A stretch of 64,000 nucleotides of DNA from an uncultured Clostridia bacterium (GTDB lineage Bacteria > Bacillota > Clostridia > TANB77 > CAG-508). Under the pieces are notes generated by a model. It did no database searches and was not told the origin of the DNA. It saw nothing but the letters and a program-made list of their open reading frames with translations. Of the stretch, positions 1 to 9,581 are shown piece by piece. A program made the position numbers and the translations under genes. Position 1 is the stretch's first letter. Every line of letters starts with the position of its first letter. The stretch is taken from positions 90,959 to 154,958 of the forward strand of contig CANDKR010000002.1 of the NCBI GenBank assembly GCA_947385375.1, written 5' to 3'.

Positions 1-1
1 A

Positions 2-2485
2 GAAGAGATACCAGAATATCTAAGAGACTTTAGCCCATTAAATTTTAATACATCAAGACTTAACAATGATAAAGACCATAGGGTATATCGTTATGTTCCT
101 ATTGATAAAATTGAAATTCTATTTACTCCTTGCCTAAGAAGTGATGATATTAAGAAAAAATACTCTGAAGCTGTGCCACTTGGAAAATTCTTTGGTACAG
201 AAGGTGACGAAGAAGATATTGAAAGATATACAACTTTCTTAAGAGTTATCAATTCAATGTCTATTGCAGATATTGAGAATATGTCTTTATTACAAAAATC
301 ACTTGAAAAAACAGAACCTTTTAAGATTAAATATAACAAAGATTATTTATGGCAGATATATTATGCACCTAGTACAAATAATTACTTTATGCTAGTTTGT
401 ACTAAAGAAGAGACTTTTTCAGAATTTTTATATCTATTAAAGAAGAAAATAGAATTCTATGAAAGTGGCTCAAAGGTTGCACCATCAATTTTCGTTCCAA
501 TTAACTATATAAATTATAGTGAGGAATATTTAAACAGAGACGAAATAGGAAATATAGAAAGCTATTTATGGCTTTTCACAAAGAATTGGCCATTGATATT
601 TGAAGTATATAACAAGCAAAATGAGATGTCACTTCAAATTGTTGGCGATACTTATGTATATAATAATGTAAAAAGTACATATAAAATGAAACTTACAAAC
701 AAGGAAGAGGCTTTGAAGTTCTATAAACTACTAAAAGCTTTATTCATCTTGCAAACAGAGATTAAAGGTAGATTTGTATTTGAGACACAAATTGATAGTA
801 AAAACGGTTTAGAGTTTTATTTTGAAAATATAAGAGTTACTTATGAAACTTTAGAGGACTTTATCAAGTTACAACACAAGCTTGCAAGAAAAGCTATTGG
901 GGAAATGAAAGAAAATTGTCAAAAACTTGAAGAAAAGTTAGATAAATTAAAAGAGAAAGCTAAGAAAAAAGAAGAAGAATATTTAGAAAAGCAAAAAGAA
1001 ATTTCTACATATTTAGAATATAAAAAGACTTTCTTCGGGAAAGTAAAATATTTCTTTAAATCTTCTAATAAAAAAGGTAAAAAACCAGTACAAGAGGAAG
1101 AAGTAAAAGAAAAGAAAACCTCTAAGACTATCGAGATTGAGCCTGCAATGTATAAAATTGATGAAAAACAATTCTATACTATTGAGGATTTAGTAGTTGC
1201 TTATTCTGTTAAAGAAAGAGCTGATAAAAAGCAAAAAGATTTAGAACAAGATACTAAGGCTTTAGAGTTAAAATATGAAAACTTAAAGAGCAAAGTAAGA
1301 AACGCAGAGCTATATATTGAAGAAATTGATAAACATAAAAAGAGTATATTTGAATTTTGGAAATTTGCCAATAAAGACGAAAAACTTAGCCTAGAGATGG
1401 GAAATGAAAATGATAAGAAAAAGGAAAATGGAAATATCAAAAAAGCCTTTGACTTTGAAATGGATTTTGAAACTATGGGTGTAGCTGTTGATAGAATGCA
1501 AAGAGTTAAATTCTCTAAAGAAGAAACAGACAGTTTATATATAGCAAATACAGAACTTATTGAGATTATCAATTTACTTCGTTCAGGTAAAATGGATAAG
1601 CAAAAAATGGAAGCTGCTCTTACATATTTAAAAGCAGAGTTCAATAAGAATAGATTATATATGGAAAGCGAAGATTATGACATTTTCGGTAACATAGATA
1701 ATGATAATAGGAAAATAAAATACATAGGCAGTAGAAGCCATAGAGAAAACGAAAAGAGCAAGTTTAGAATACTTAATATAAATAAGAAGATTGATGTTTT
1801 TGATTTTACTGAAAAACTATTAAGCATTGTTTCATACTTAGAAGGTGCTATTCCTAAAATGACTTCAAAATATGAAATGCCATTATATAAGGTTGTACCT
1901 ATAACAGATAATATCCATGAAGAAGATTTTTCAATATTTGATATAAATGTTGAAAGTGAGCTTCAAAATTATCAAGACTCAGGCGAAGGGGCAGTAAACC
2001 TTATAAAATTAAATTTCAAAGAGAATATGCCATTATTATATTATTCAAATATAATTTTCTATGATAATGCAAACCAAACTTTGCCAGAGGGAATGGATTT
2101 ATCTTCAAATGTATTGGTTGATTGTAAGAAGTTCGACTTTTCTTTGGTAAACCAAACTAAGTTTAGAACAAATAACTATTTTAATGAGCAAAATAATTTG
2201 ATATTACCAAAATCAAAAGATATTTTAGTGTATGAATATGATGTTACAATAAAGACTGAGGATAAAAAGAAGTCTAAAAAAGAAGAGCCAAAAGAGAAAC
2301 CTGTAAAAAAAGAAGCTCAAGAAATTTTTGAAGAAGAAATTTCAGAAGAGTTAATAGAAGAGGTTAAGCCAAAAAGAAAACCATCTAAAAAATTAGAGGA
2401 AGATGTAGATCCTATTGAAGAAGTTAAGCCAAAGAAAAGAAAGAGGACTTTGAAAATGAAAGTCGAGGAGGAAGATGATGAGTAG
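2..2485 (+). CDS. Large charged coiled-coil protein of unknown function, 5' end outside window
   Basis: The reading frame is open from base 2 with no stop, so the gene begins left of the window and the GTG at 173 is internal; 827 residues are visible. I do not recognise the family. The middle (about 895-1005 and 1210-1330) encodes Lys/Glu-rich heptad-like stretches expected to form coiled coils. The last 75 residues are a low-complexity Lys/Glu tail with two copies of EEVKPK. No membrane segment or signal peptide is visible in the part seen. It overlaps the deoB start by a few bases, so the two are probably co-transcribed. A cytoplasmic structural or scaffold role is conceivable but is only a guess. 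Confidence 0.75.
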   Translation, partial: EEIPEYLRDFSPLNFNTSRLNNDKDHRVYRYVPIDKIEILFTPCLRSDDIKKKYSEAVPLGKFFGTEGDEEDIERYTTFLRVINSMSIADIENMSLLQKSLEKTEPFKIKYNKDYLWQIYYAPSTNNYFMLVCTKEETFSEFLYLLKKKIEFYESGSKVAPSIFVPINYINYSEEYLNRDEIGNIESYLWLFTKNWPLIFEVYNKQNEMSLQIVGDTYVYNNVKSTYKMKLTNKEEALKFYKLLKALFILQTEIKGRFVFETQIDSKNGLEFYFENIRVTYETLEDFIKLQHKLARKAIGEMKENCQKLEEKLDKLKEKAKKKEEEYLEKQKEISTYLEYKKTFFGKVKYFFKSSNKKGKKPVQEEEVKEKKTSKTIEIEPAMYKIDEKQFYTIEDLVVAYSVKERADKKQKDLEQDTKALELKYENLKSKVRNAELYIEEIDKHKKSIFEFWKFANKDEKLSLEMGNENDKKKENGNIKKAFDFEMDFETMGVAVDRMQRVKFSKEETDSLYIANTELIEIINLLRSGKMDKQKMEAALTYLKAEFNKNRLYMESEDYDIFGNIDNDNRKIKYIGSRSHRENEKSKFRILNINKKIDVFDFTEKLLSIVSYLEGAIPKMTSKYEMPLYKVVPITDNIHEEDFSIFDINVESELQNYQDSGEGAVNLIKLNFKENMPLLYYSNIIFYDNANQTLPEGMDLSSNVLVDCKKFDFSLVNQTKFRTNNYFNEQNNLILPKSKDILVYEYDVTIKTEDKKKSKKEEPKEKPVKKEAQEIFEEEISEELIEEVKPKRKPSKKLEEDVDPIEEVKPKKRKRTLKMKVEEEDDE

Positions 2486-3653
2486 AGTTAACATTATTGT
2501 TTTAGATAGCTTTGGAGTAGGAGAGTTACCAGATGCAAACGTTTATGGTGATGTAGGAAGTGATACTTTAGGTGCTATTTATAAAGCAACTACTTTAAAC
2601 ATACCTAATATGAAAAAACTAGGTTTATATAATATAACTGGTGTTTCAATTCCAGAAAAAGAAGACCATTGTATAGGAAGTTTTGGAAAGGCAGCAGAAA
2701 AATCACAAGGTAAAAATAGTCCAGTAGGACACTGGGAAATGTCAGGATATGTAAAAGAAGTAGGATTTACTACATACCCAAATGCTTTTCCACAGGAGCT
2801 TTTAGATGAAATAGCTAAAAGAGCAAATTTGCCAGGATTTTGTTGTAACAAAGTTGGTTCAGGAACAGCACTATTAAAAGAATATGGAGAAGAAATAATT
2901 GGTACTGGTAAACCAATGGTGTATACTTCAGCAGATAGCGTTTTCCAAATTGCAGCACATGAAGATTATATATCAGTAGATAGATTATATGAAATATGCA
3001 ATATTTCAAGAGAAGTTATTGATGAAAAGGGATATAATATCGGAACAGTTATAGCTAGACCTTTTGTTGGAGATAATCCTGAAAACTTCAAAAGAACATA
3101 TAACAGGAAAGATTTTGAAGCTACTGATTTTGGAAGAACAATGCTTGATGTGTTTACAGACAATGGAAAGAAAGTCTTAGCAATTGGTAAGATAGAAGAC
3201 TTGTTTTCAGGAAGAGGTATTACAAGAGCAATACATACAAACGGAAATACAGATGGAATTGCGAAGAATATAGAAGCTTTAAAATCAGCAGAAGAGGACC
3301 TTATATTTATTAATTTAGTTGATTATGATATGCTTTATGGACATAGAAATGACCCGGTAGGATATGCTAGGGCTTTAGAAGAATTTGATGGTAAGCTTCC
3401 TGAAATAATGAGTTTACTTAGAGATGATGACATACTTATAATTACCGCAGATCATGGCTGTGACCCAGTTACACCATCAACAGACCATTCAAGAGAGTAT
3501 ATACCAATTTTAATATATGGAAAAAACATCAAAGAAAATGTTAACATAGGTATACGTGATACTTATGCAGATATTTCTGCTACAATACTTGATATATATG
3601 GCTTTGAAAAATTGCCTTATGGAACAAGTTTTAAAGATATGATAATAAAATAA
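2478..3653 (+). CDS. deoB: Phosphopentomutase
   Basis: Interconverts ribose or deoxyribose 1-phosphate and 5-phosphate in the cytoplasm, linking nucleoside salvage to the pentose phosphate pathway. At 391 aa it has the normal family length. The N-terminal metal-binding DSFGVGELPDA motif, the central GKNSPVGHWEM segment with the catalytic-threonine region, and the C-terminal TADHGCDPVTPSTDHSRE metal ligands are all present, as expected for an alkaline-phosphatase-superfamily enzyme. Two adjacent ATGs occur at 2475 and 2478. The AGGAGG box ends only about 3 nt before the first, so the second is the better start. It overlaps the preceding gene and is followed by a terminator shared with the convergent gene. 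Confidence 0.96.
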   Translation: MSRVNIIVLDSFGVGELPDANVYGDVGSDTLGAIYKATTLNIPNMKKLGLYNITGVSIPEKEDHCIGSFGKAAEKSQGKNSPVGHWEMSGYVKEVGFTTYPNAFPQELLDEIAKRANLPGFCCNKVGSGTALLKEYGEEIIGTGKPMVYTSADSVFQIAAHEDYISVDRLYEICNISREVIDEKGYNIGTVIARPFVGDNPENFKRTYNRKDFEATDFGRTMLDVFTDNGKKVLAIGKIEDLFSGRGITRAIHTNGNTDGIAKNIEALKSAEEDLIFINLVDYDMLYGHRNDPVGYARALEEFDGKLPEIMSLLRDDDILIITADHGCDPVTPSTDHSREYIPILIYGKNIKENVNIGIRDTYADISATILDIYGFEKLPYGTSFKDMIIK

Positions 3654-3677
3654 AATCCGTTATAAAACGGATTTTTT
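3652..3677. terminator. Bidirectional terminator between deoB and the pseudouridine synthase gene
   Basis: Nine-bp stem AAAATCCGT / ACGGATTTT with a 6-nt loop, followed by T on the plus strand and starting with A-rich sequence. It lies exactly between two convergent stop codons and can serve both. Confidence 0.85.
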
Positions 3678-4554
3678 ATATTCTAATCAAATTTTGTATA
3701 TCTTGTGGTAAGGGTGCTTCTAAAGTTAAAGATTTTTTAGTGATTGGGTGTATGAAAGTTACTTTTTGAGCATGCAAAGCTTGGCGTGAAATTAAGTCAG
3801 AAGCAGTACCATATAAAGTGTCACCTAAGATAGAGTGACCTATGTACTTGCTATGTACTCGTAACTGATGTGTACGCCCAGTTTCTAAAGTGTATTTAAC
3901 GGCACAATAATTTTCAAAATTTTTAATAAGTTCAAAATGAGAGATTGCGGTTTCGCCATCTTCTGAAATTTCTCTTTCCATAATGCTTCCAGCTTTTCTT
4001 GATATTGGCGCATTTATTGTTCCTTTAGTTTTGTTTAAATTTCCATCTAAAATAGCAATATATTCTTTCTTAAAAGTATTATTTTTCATTTGTCTTACAA
4101 GCATTTCTTGTATATACTCATGCTTTGCAAATATAACAATACCAGAAGTGTCTTTATCTAATCTGTTTACAGGTCTTATTTTCTTATTTAAACCTATTGA
4201 ATTAAAATAATATTTTACTCCGTTTGACAAGCTATTTTCATAGTGATTACAAGAAGGGTGTACAGGGATACCAGCAGGTTTGTTTATAACTAAAAAGTAA
4301 TCATCTTTAAAAATTATGTTTAAATCCATTTTAGTTGGAACGATATTATCAGAAGCTTCATCAAAATTCATATCAAGTTTAATAACATCTCCAATTTTTA
4401 CTTTTTCTGTAACATAAACAGGTTTTCCATTTAAAAAGATACGTTTTTCTCTTTTTAATTTAACAAGTAATCTATCTGAAATTTGAAATTGTGATTTTAT
4501 TATTTCTTTTACATTAAAAAATTGATTGTCTTTTACTTTAAACTCTAATTCCAT
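3676..4554 (-). CDS. RluA-family 23S rRNA/tRNA pseudouridine synthase (RluD-like)
   Basis: Isomerises specific uridines in structured RNA to pseudouridine. At 292 aa it carries an N-terminal S4 RNA-binding domain (about residues 12-70) and the RluA catalytic core. The catalytic aspartate is D133 in NRLDKDTSG, where Asn replaces the more usual His before RLD, a substitution seen in several RluA subfamilies. The GRTHQLRVH and LGDTLYG motifs follow. The ATG is preceded by AAAGGA about 11 nt upstream. It is transcribed alone, convergent with deoB and divergent from guaB. The exact RNA target cannot be read from sequence. Confidence 0.93.
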   Translation of the reverse strand: MELEFKVKDNQFFNVKEIIKSQFQISDRLLVKLKREKRIFLNGKPVYVTEKVKIGDVIKLDMNFDEASDNIVPTKMDLNIIFKDDYFLVINKPAGIPVHPSCNHYENSLSNGVKYYFNSIGLNKKIRPVNRLDKDTSGIVIFAKHEYIQEMLVRQMKNNTFKKEYIAILDGNLNKTKGTINAPISRKAGSIMEREISEDGETAISHFELIKNFENYCAVKYTLETGRTHQLRVHSKYIGHSILGDTLYGTASDLISRQALHAQKVTFIHPITKKSLTLEAPLPQDIQNLIRI

Positions 4555-4733
4555 ATATAATATTTTCCTTTAATTTTTATATACTGTATTGTAACACATA
4601 TTTACCTAAAAAAGCAAAAAAGAAAAATAATGTTATAAAAAATAAAAAAGAAGTAGTAAAAAAATATTTTGTATGATAAAATATATACATAATAAAAATG
4701 ACAGAAATAATAGAAAAAACTAGAAAAATTGCT

Positions 4734-4761
4734 TGATTTTTGGACTTAGATGTTATATAAT
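4734..4761 (+). promoter_or_regulatory. Predicted promoter of guaB
   Basis: TTGATT (4734-4739), 16-bp spacer, TATAAT (4756-4761), about 40 bp before the AAAGGAGGG ribosome binding site of guaB. The rest of the 245-bp divergent region is AT-rich without a recognisable riboswitch. Confidence 0.65.
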
Positions 4762-4799
4762 ATCAAGAATATATAAATTATTAAAGGAGGGATTATCAA

Positions 4800-6308
4800 A
4801 TGGCTAAAATTATAGGAGATGTATCAAGAACATTTAGTGAGTTTTTACTATTACCAAACTTAACAGATGAAAGATGTATACCTAGCAATGTTAGTTTAAA
4901 AACACCATTAGTAAAATTTAGAAAAGGAGAAGAACCAAAATATACTGCGAACGTTCCTTTCGTTTCTGCAATAATGCAAGCTGTTTCAGGAGAACAAATG
5001 GCAATCGCACTTGCACGTGAAGGTGGATGTTCTTTTATTTTTGGTTCACAATCAATTGAGTCACAAGCTCAAATGGTTAAGAATGTAAAAAGACATAAAG
5101 CAGGTTTTATAGACAGTGATTCAAATGTAAAAAGTGGAACACCACTTCGTGATGTAATTGCAATGATTGAAAAAACAGGACATTCAACAGTAACAATTAC
5201 AGAAGATGGTAGTGCAAATGGAAAATTTTTAGGCTTAGTTACAGATAAGGATTATAGAATTTCAAGAGCTGATTTAGATGCACCAATAGATACTTTTATG
5301 AGACCTATTAATGAAGTTGTTTGTGCTAGAAAAGGAATAAGTTTAACAGAAGCAAATGATATGATTTGGGAACATAAAATCAGTTGTTTACCAGTATTAG
5401 ACGAAAATGATAACTTAGAGCATTTAGTATTTAGAAAAGACTATGAAGATAAGAAAAATAATCCCGAATCTTTATTAGACGAGAATAAAAGATATGTTGT
5501 AGGTGCAGGTATCAACACAAGAGATTATGAAGAAAGAATTCCAGCATTAGTTGAAGCTGGAGTTGATATGGTTTGTATGGACTCTTCAGATGGATATTCT
5601 GTATGGCAAAAAAACACTATTGATTGGGTACGTGCTCATTATGGTGATAGTGTAAAAATAGGAGCTGGAAATGTTGTTGATAAAGAAGGGTTCTATTATT
5701 TAGCAGAAGCTGGAGCTGATTTCATTAAAGTTGGTGTTGGTGGAGGTTCAATTTGTATCACTCGTGAGACAAAAGGTATTGGACGTGGACAAGCTAGCGC
5801 TTTAATGGATGTTATTGAAGCAAGAAACGAATATTATGAAAGAACAGGAATATATATCCCAGTATGTTCTGATGGTGGTATCGTACACGATTATCATATT
5901 ACTCTATCATTAGCAATGGGAGCAGATTTTGTTATGATGGGTAGATATTTTGCTAGATTTGACGAAAGCCCTACAAAAGTTGTTAAGAGAAATGGTACTT
6001 TCGTAAAAGAATATTGGGGCGAAGGTTCAAATAGAGCTAGAAACTGGCAAAGATATGATTTAGGAGAGAACAAAAATAAATTAAGCTTTGAAGAAGGTGT
6101 TGACTCATACATACCTTATGCAGGACCTTTAAAAGATAACTTAGCAGTTACAGTAAGTAAAATAAAATCTACAATGTGCAATTGTGGTGCTGTAACAATA
6201 CCAGAGTTACAAGAAAAAGCAAGACTTACACTTGTATCTAGTGTTAGTATTAAAGAGGGCGGAGCTCATGATGTTATGCTTAAAGATATTGAAAGCTCAA
6301 ATCATTAG
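4800..6308 (+). CDS. guaB: IMP dehydrogenase, Tritrichomonas-like subgroup
   Basis: Catalyses the NAD-dependent oxidation of IMP to XMP, the committed step to guanine nucleotides. At 502 aa it has a TIM barrel interrupted by a CBS-pair domain (about residues 100-220). The catalytic loop reads GGGSICITR with the nucleophile at C319, and the mobile-flap dyad is R418-Y419 in NWQRYD. These numbers match, as I recall them, those of the Tritrichomonas foetus enzyme. The loop differs from the common bacterial form (GPGSICTTR). The RBS AAAGGAGGG sits 8 nt before the ATG. guaA follows after a structured 180-bp spacer, so both GMP-branch enzymes are adjacent. Confidence 0.96.
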   Translation: MAKIIGDVSRTFSEFLLLPNLTDERCIPSNVSLKTPLVKFRKGEEPKYTANVPFVSAIMQAVSGEQMAIALAREGGCSFIFGSQSIESQAQMVKNVKRHKAGFIDSDSNVKSGTPLRDVIAMIEKTGHSTVTITEDGSANGKFLGLVTDKDYRISRADLDAPIDTFMRPINEVVCARKGISLTEANDMIWEHKISCLPVLDENDNLEHLVFRKDYEDKKNNPESLLDENKRYVVGAGINTRDYEERIPALVEAGVDMVCMDSSDGYSVWQKNTIDWVRAHYGDSVKIGAGNVVDKEGFYYLAEAGADFIKVGVGGGSICITRETKGIGRGQASALMDVIEARNEYYERTGIYIPVCSDGGIVHDYHITLSLAMGADFVMMGRYFARFDESPTKVVKRNGTFVKEYWGEGSNRARNWQRYDLGENKNKLSFEEGVDSYIPYAGPLKDNLAVTVSKIKSTMCNCGAVTIPELQEKARLTLVSSVSIKEGGAHDVMLKDIESSNH

Positions 6309-6315
6309 TAAAATC

Positions 6316-6437
6316 GTTTGAAAAATGAGCGTCGTCTTGGTTCGTTGCTACTCATTCAAAAACGAATCAACGCACCTTAGTACGCCTCATCGTTATTTGA
6401 ATTCGTGCGCCTGCCAATACTCGCTTCTTTTTCAAAC
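6316..6437 (+). other. Structured, GC-richer spacer between guaB and guaA
   Basis: Arms 6316-6331 and 6422-6437 are complementary over 16 positions with one mismatch and one wobble. Between them lie nested complementary pairs (GGTTCG with CGAATC; CGCAC 6371-6375 with GTGCG 6406-6410). The stretch is visibly richer in G and C than the flanking sequence. No T-run follows, so it is not a simple terminator. It could be a cis-acting RNA, a small RNA or a palindromic repeat unit. It does not match the purine riboswitch core. Confidence 0.45.
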
Positions 6438-6489
6438 TTAGAATATAGCTGTAATAAAATATAAAATAAACCTTAGAAGGAAGGTATTT

Positions 6490-8025
6490 ATGAAAGAAGA
6501 AGAAAAAATTTTAATAATCGATTTTTATGGTCAATATAATCAATTAATTGCAAGACGTGTTAGAGAATGCAATGTATATTCTGAAATTGTACCATATAAT
6601 ACACCAGCTGAGAAAATAAAGGAAATGAATCCAAAAGGACTAATTTTTACAGGAAGCGCTGCGAGTGTATATGCTGAAAATTCTCCAAAATGTGATCCTG
6701 AAATTTTTAATTTAGGAATTCCAGTACTTGGTATTTGTTATGGAATGCAACTTATGACATATAATTTTAGTGGAGAAGTACAAAAAGCAGATAAACGTGA
6801 ATATGGTGTTATGAAGGTTAATATTAAAAACTCTTCAAAATTATTTGCTGGTTTTGGTGATACAAATAACTTCTTAATGACACACGGAGACTTTGTTTCA
6901 AAGCTTCCAGAAGGCTTTGAAAACATAGCAAGCACAGAGGATTGTCCAAATGCAGGTATGCAAAATGAGGAAAAACGTTTATATGGTATACAATTCCACC
7001 CAGAAGTTAATAATTCTGAAAATGGAACACAAGTTATTAGAAATTTTGTATATAATATATGTGGATGTACAGGTACTTGGAAAATGAGTGCTTTTGCAGA
7101 AGAAACAATACAAAATATAAAAGAAAAAGTTGGAGATAAAAAAGCTCTATGCGCATTATCAGGAGGAGTAGATTCTTCTGTTGCTGCAACTTTAATGAGT
7201 AGAGCTATCGGTAAAAACTTAACTTGCATATTTGTAGACCATGGTTTACTTAGAAAAAATGAAGCAGATGAAGTAGAGGCTGTTTTTGCAAATTCAGAAG
7301 TAAATTTTGTTAGAGTAGATGCAAAAGATAGATTCTTAGGAAAACTTGCTGGAGTTACAGAGCCAGAAAGAAAGAGAAAAATAATTGGTGAAGAATTTAT
7401 TAGAGTATTCGAAGAAGAAGCTAAAAAAATAGGCACAGTTGATTTCTTAGTTCAAGGTACTATCTATCCAGACGTTATCGAAAGTGGTGTTGGAGTAGGT
7501 GCTACAATCAAGAGCCATCACAATGTAGGAGGGCTTCCAGACTATGTTGACTTCAAAGAAATAATTGAGCCACTTCGTGACTTATTTAAAGATGAAGTAA
7601 GAAAAGTTGGACTAGAACTTGGTTTACCAGAGTATTTAGTTTATCGTCAACCATTCCCAGGACCAGGATTAGCAATTAGGGTTATTGGAGAAATAACAGA
7701 TGATAAATTAACAATTTTAAAAGATGCAGATTATATATTTAGAGAAGAAATCGCAAAAGCAGGTCTTGATAAGAGTATCAACCAATATTTTGCAGTACTT
7801 ACAAATTTAAAAAGTGTTGGAGTAATGGGAGATGAAAGAACTTATGATTATACAGTTGCATTAAGAGCTGTTACAACAACAGACTTTATGACAGCTGAAT
7901 GGAGCAAAATTCCTTTTGAAGTTCTTGAAACAGTTTCTAGTAGAATTGTAAATGAAGTAAAACATGTAAATAGAGTCGTTTACGATATTACTGGCAAACC
8001 ACCAGCAACTATCGAATGGGAATAG
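6490..8025 (+). CDS. guaA: GMP synthase (glutamine-hydrolysing)
   Basis: Converts XMP to GMP using ATP and glutamine-derived ammonia. At 511 aa, the N-terminal class I glutamine amidotransferase has nucleophile C83 in GICYGMQ and the H170/E172 pair in QFHPEV. The PP-loop ATP pyrophosphatase motif SGGVDSS is at residues 224-230. The C-terminal dimerisation domain ends with the family-typical KPPATIEWE. The first motif reads DFYGQYNQL instead of the common DFGSQYNQL. The RBS AAGGAAGG lies 6 nt before the ATG. It follows guaB and is closely followed by ymdB. Confidence 0.97.
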   Translation: MKEEEKILIIDFYGQYNQLIARRVRECNVYSEIVPYNTPAEKIKEMNPKGLIFTGSAASVYAENSPKCDPEIFNLGIPVLGICYGMQLMTYNFSGEVQKADKREYGVMKVNIKNSSKLFAGFGDTNNFLMTHGDFVSKLPEGFENIASTEDCPNAGMQNEEKRLYGIQFHPEVNNSENGTQVIRNFVYNICGCTGTWKMSAFAEETIQNIKEKVGDKKALCALSGGVDSSVAATLMSRAIGKNLTCIFVDHGLLRKNEADEVEAVFANSEVNFVRVDAKDRFLGKLAGVTEPERKRKIIGEEFIRVFEEEAKKIGTVDFLVQGTIYPDVIESGVGVGATIKSHHNVGGLPDYVDFKEIIEPLRDLFKDEVRKVGLELGLPEYLVYRQPFPGPGLAIRVIGEITDDKLTILKDADYIFREEIAKAGLDKSINQYFAVLTNLKSVGVMGDERTYDYTVALRAVTTTDFMTAEWSKIPFEVLETVSSRIVNEVKHVNRVVYDITGKPPATIEWE

Positions 8026-8037
8026 GAGGAGACTAAT

Positions 8038-8811
8038 TTGAAAATTTTGGCAGTAGGAGATATTGTAGGCAAAACAGGAGTACAAAGCCTTAAGAGTAAT
8101 CTTCCTAAAATTATTACTGACAATAAAATAGATTTCGTTATAGTAAATGGAGAGAATGCAGCAGATGGAATGGGACTTACAGAAAAGCTATACAAAGAAA
8201 TCTTAGGTTGCAAAGTTGATGTAGTAACTATGGGAAATCATACTTGGGCTAAAAAGGATATCTTTGGTTTTATAGATGATCAGCAGATTATAAGACCAGC
8301 AAATTATCCAAGTAATAATCCGGGAAAAGGATACAGAATTTTTAAATGTAAAGATAAGAACATAGCAGTTATCAATCTAATAGGCAGAGTTACAATGCCA
8401 GTGCTATCTGAAAATCCTTTTTTAGAAGCAAGAAATATCATTGATAAAATAAAAGATATTGCTGATATTATTGTAATTGATTTTCATGCAGAGGCGACTG
8501 CTGAAAAAATTGCTTTAAGTTATTACTTAGAAGGTGACGCAACTATTGTTTTTGGAACACATACACATGTACAAACAGCAGATGAACAGATACTAGAAAA
8601 TGGTACAGCATATATTACTGATATTGGAATGACAGGTCCTAAATATTCAGTAATTGGAATGGAGCCAAAAGCGTCAATAAAACGATTTGAAACGTCATTA
8701 CCAGAAAAGTATAGGGTAGCAGAAGGAAATGCGATTTTTAATGGTGTTATATTCGAAATAGATGATATGACAAATGAAGCAATAGGTATTGAAAGAATTA
8801 ATATAAGATAA
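8038..8811 (+). CDS. ymdB: YmdB-family calcineurin-like phosphodiesterase
   Basis: Metallophosphoesterase of the TIGR00282/YmdB family. In Bacillus the homologue hydrolyses 2',3'-cyclic nucleotides and affects biofilm and motility choices. At 257 aa it shows the metal-binding motifs GDIVGKTG, NGENAADGMG, GNHTW, DFHAEATAEK and GTHTHVQTAD in family order. The start is TTG at 8038, placed 7 nt after AGGAGGA. This is the only start consistent with the conserved N-terminus beginning at KILAVGD. It lies 12 bp after guaA and ends at a strong terminator, closing the gua transcript. Confidence 0.93.
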   Translation: MKILAVGDIVGKTGVQSLKSNLPKIITDNKIDFVIVNGENAADGMGLTEKLYKEILGCKVDVVTMGNHTWAKKDIFGFIDDQQIIRPANYPSNNPGKGYRIFKCKDKNIAVINLIGRVTMPVLSENPFLEARNIIDKIKDIADIIVIDFHAEATAEKIALSYYLEGDATIVFGTHTHVQTADEQILENGTAYITDIGMTGPKYSVIGMEPKASIKRFETSLPEKYRVAEGNAIFNGVIFEIDDMTNEAIGIERINIR

Positions 8812-8816
8812 GAAGA

Positions 8817-8843
8817 AAGAGCTTACTTAAAATAAGCTCTTTT
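8817..8843 (+). terminator. Terminator after ymdB
   Basis: Nine-bp stem AAGAGCTTA / TAAGCTCTT with a 7-nt loop and a short T-run. Confidence 0.85.
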
Positions 8844-8965
8844 AGTTTGTCGAAAAATAGCGTACAAAAAAACAAATTTTTTACTAATAGATATTGAAAA
8901 AAAGATACTTTTGGTATATATTTAATTTTGATATTAAATATATGCAAATGAAAGGAAGTATAGAA

Positions 8966-9568
8966 ATGATAGAAAATAGTTTAGTACCTTATGTTATAGA
9001 GCAAACAAGTAGAGGAGAAAGATCTTACGATATCTTTTCAAGATTATTAAAAGATAGAATTATATTTTTAGCAGAAGATGTTAATCCAGCGTCTGCAAGC
9101 TTAGTTGTAGCACAATTATTATTTTTAGAGTCAGAAGACCCAGATAAAGAAATTCACTTATATATCAATAGTCCTGGAGGATCTATTACAGACGGAATGG
9201 CAATTGTTGATACAATTAACTATATCAAATGTCCAGTATCTACAATTTGTGTAGGAATGGCAGCAAGTATGGGAGCAGTGCTTTTAGCTTCAGGTGAAAA
9301 AGGTAAGAGATATGCTACACCAAATGCAGAGATTTTAATTCACCAACCATTAATCGGTGGTGGCGGAATTTCAGGACAAACAACAGAGATTAAAATTCAT
9401 GCAGACCATATGGTTAGAACAAGAGAGAAATTAAATAAATTATTAAGCGAGAGAACAGGTCAAAATTTAGAAACAATCGAAAGAGATACAGAAAGAGATA
9501 ACTATATGACAGCACAGCAAGCTTTAGAATATGGCTTGATTGACGCTATAATGGATAAAAGAAATTAA
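8966..9568 (+). CDS. clpP: ATP-dependent Clp protease proteolytic subunit
   Basis: Serine peptidase forming the tetradecameric chamber of ClpXP. From the ATG at 8966 it is 200 aa with the catalytic triad S101 (GMAASMGA), H126 (HQPLIGG) and D178 (ERDTERD). A longer frame begins at 8894, but its first 24 residues are not ClpP-like, and AAAGGAAG lies 8 nt before 8966, so the internal ATG is the start. clpX follows 13 bp downstream, the usual operon. Confidence 0.97.
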   Translation: MIENSLVPYVIEQTSRGERSYDIFSRLLKDRIIFLAEDVNPASASLVVAQLLFLESEDPDKEIHLYINSPGGSITDGMAIVDTINYIKCPVSTICVGMAASMGAVLLASGEKGKRYATPNAEILIHQPLIGGGGISGQTTEIKIHADHMVRTREKLNKLLSERTGQNLETIERDTERDNYMTAQQALEYGLIDAIMDKRN

Positions 9569-9581
9569 TAAGGAGTAGTAA

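Noticed and set aside
173..2485. GTG at 173 as start of the first gene
   Set aside because: The frame is open to the left edge without a stop and no RBS precedes the GTG.
6308..6489. Purine (G-box) riboswitch before guaA
   Set aside because: The conserved three-way-junction core sequences are not present; only general hairpin potential is seen.
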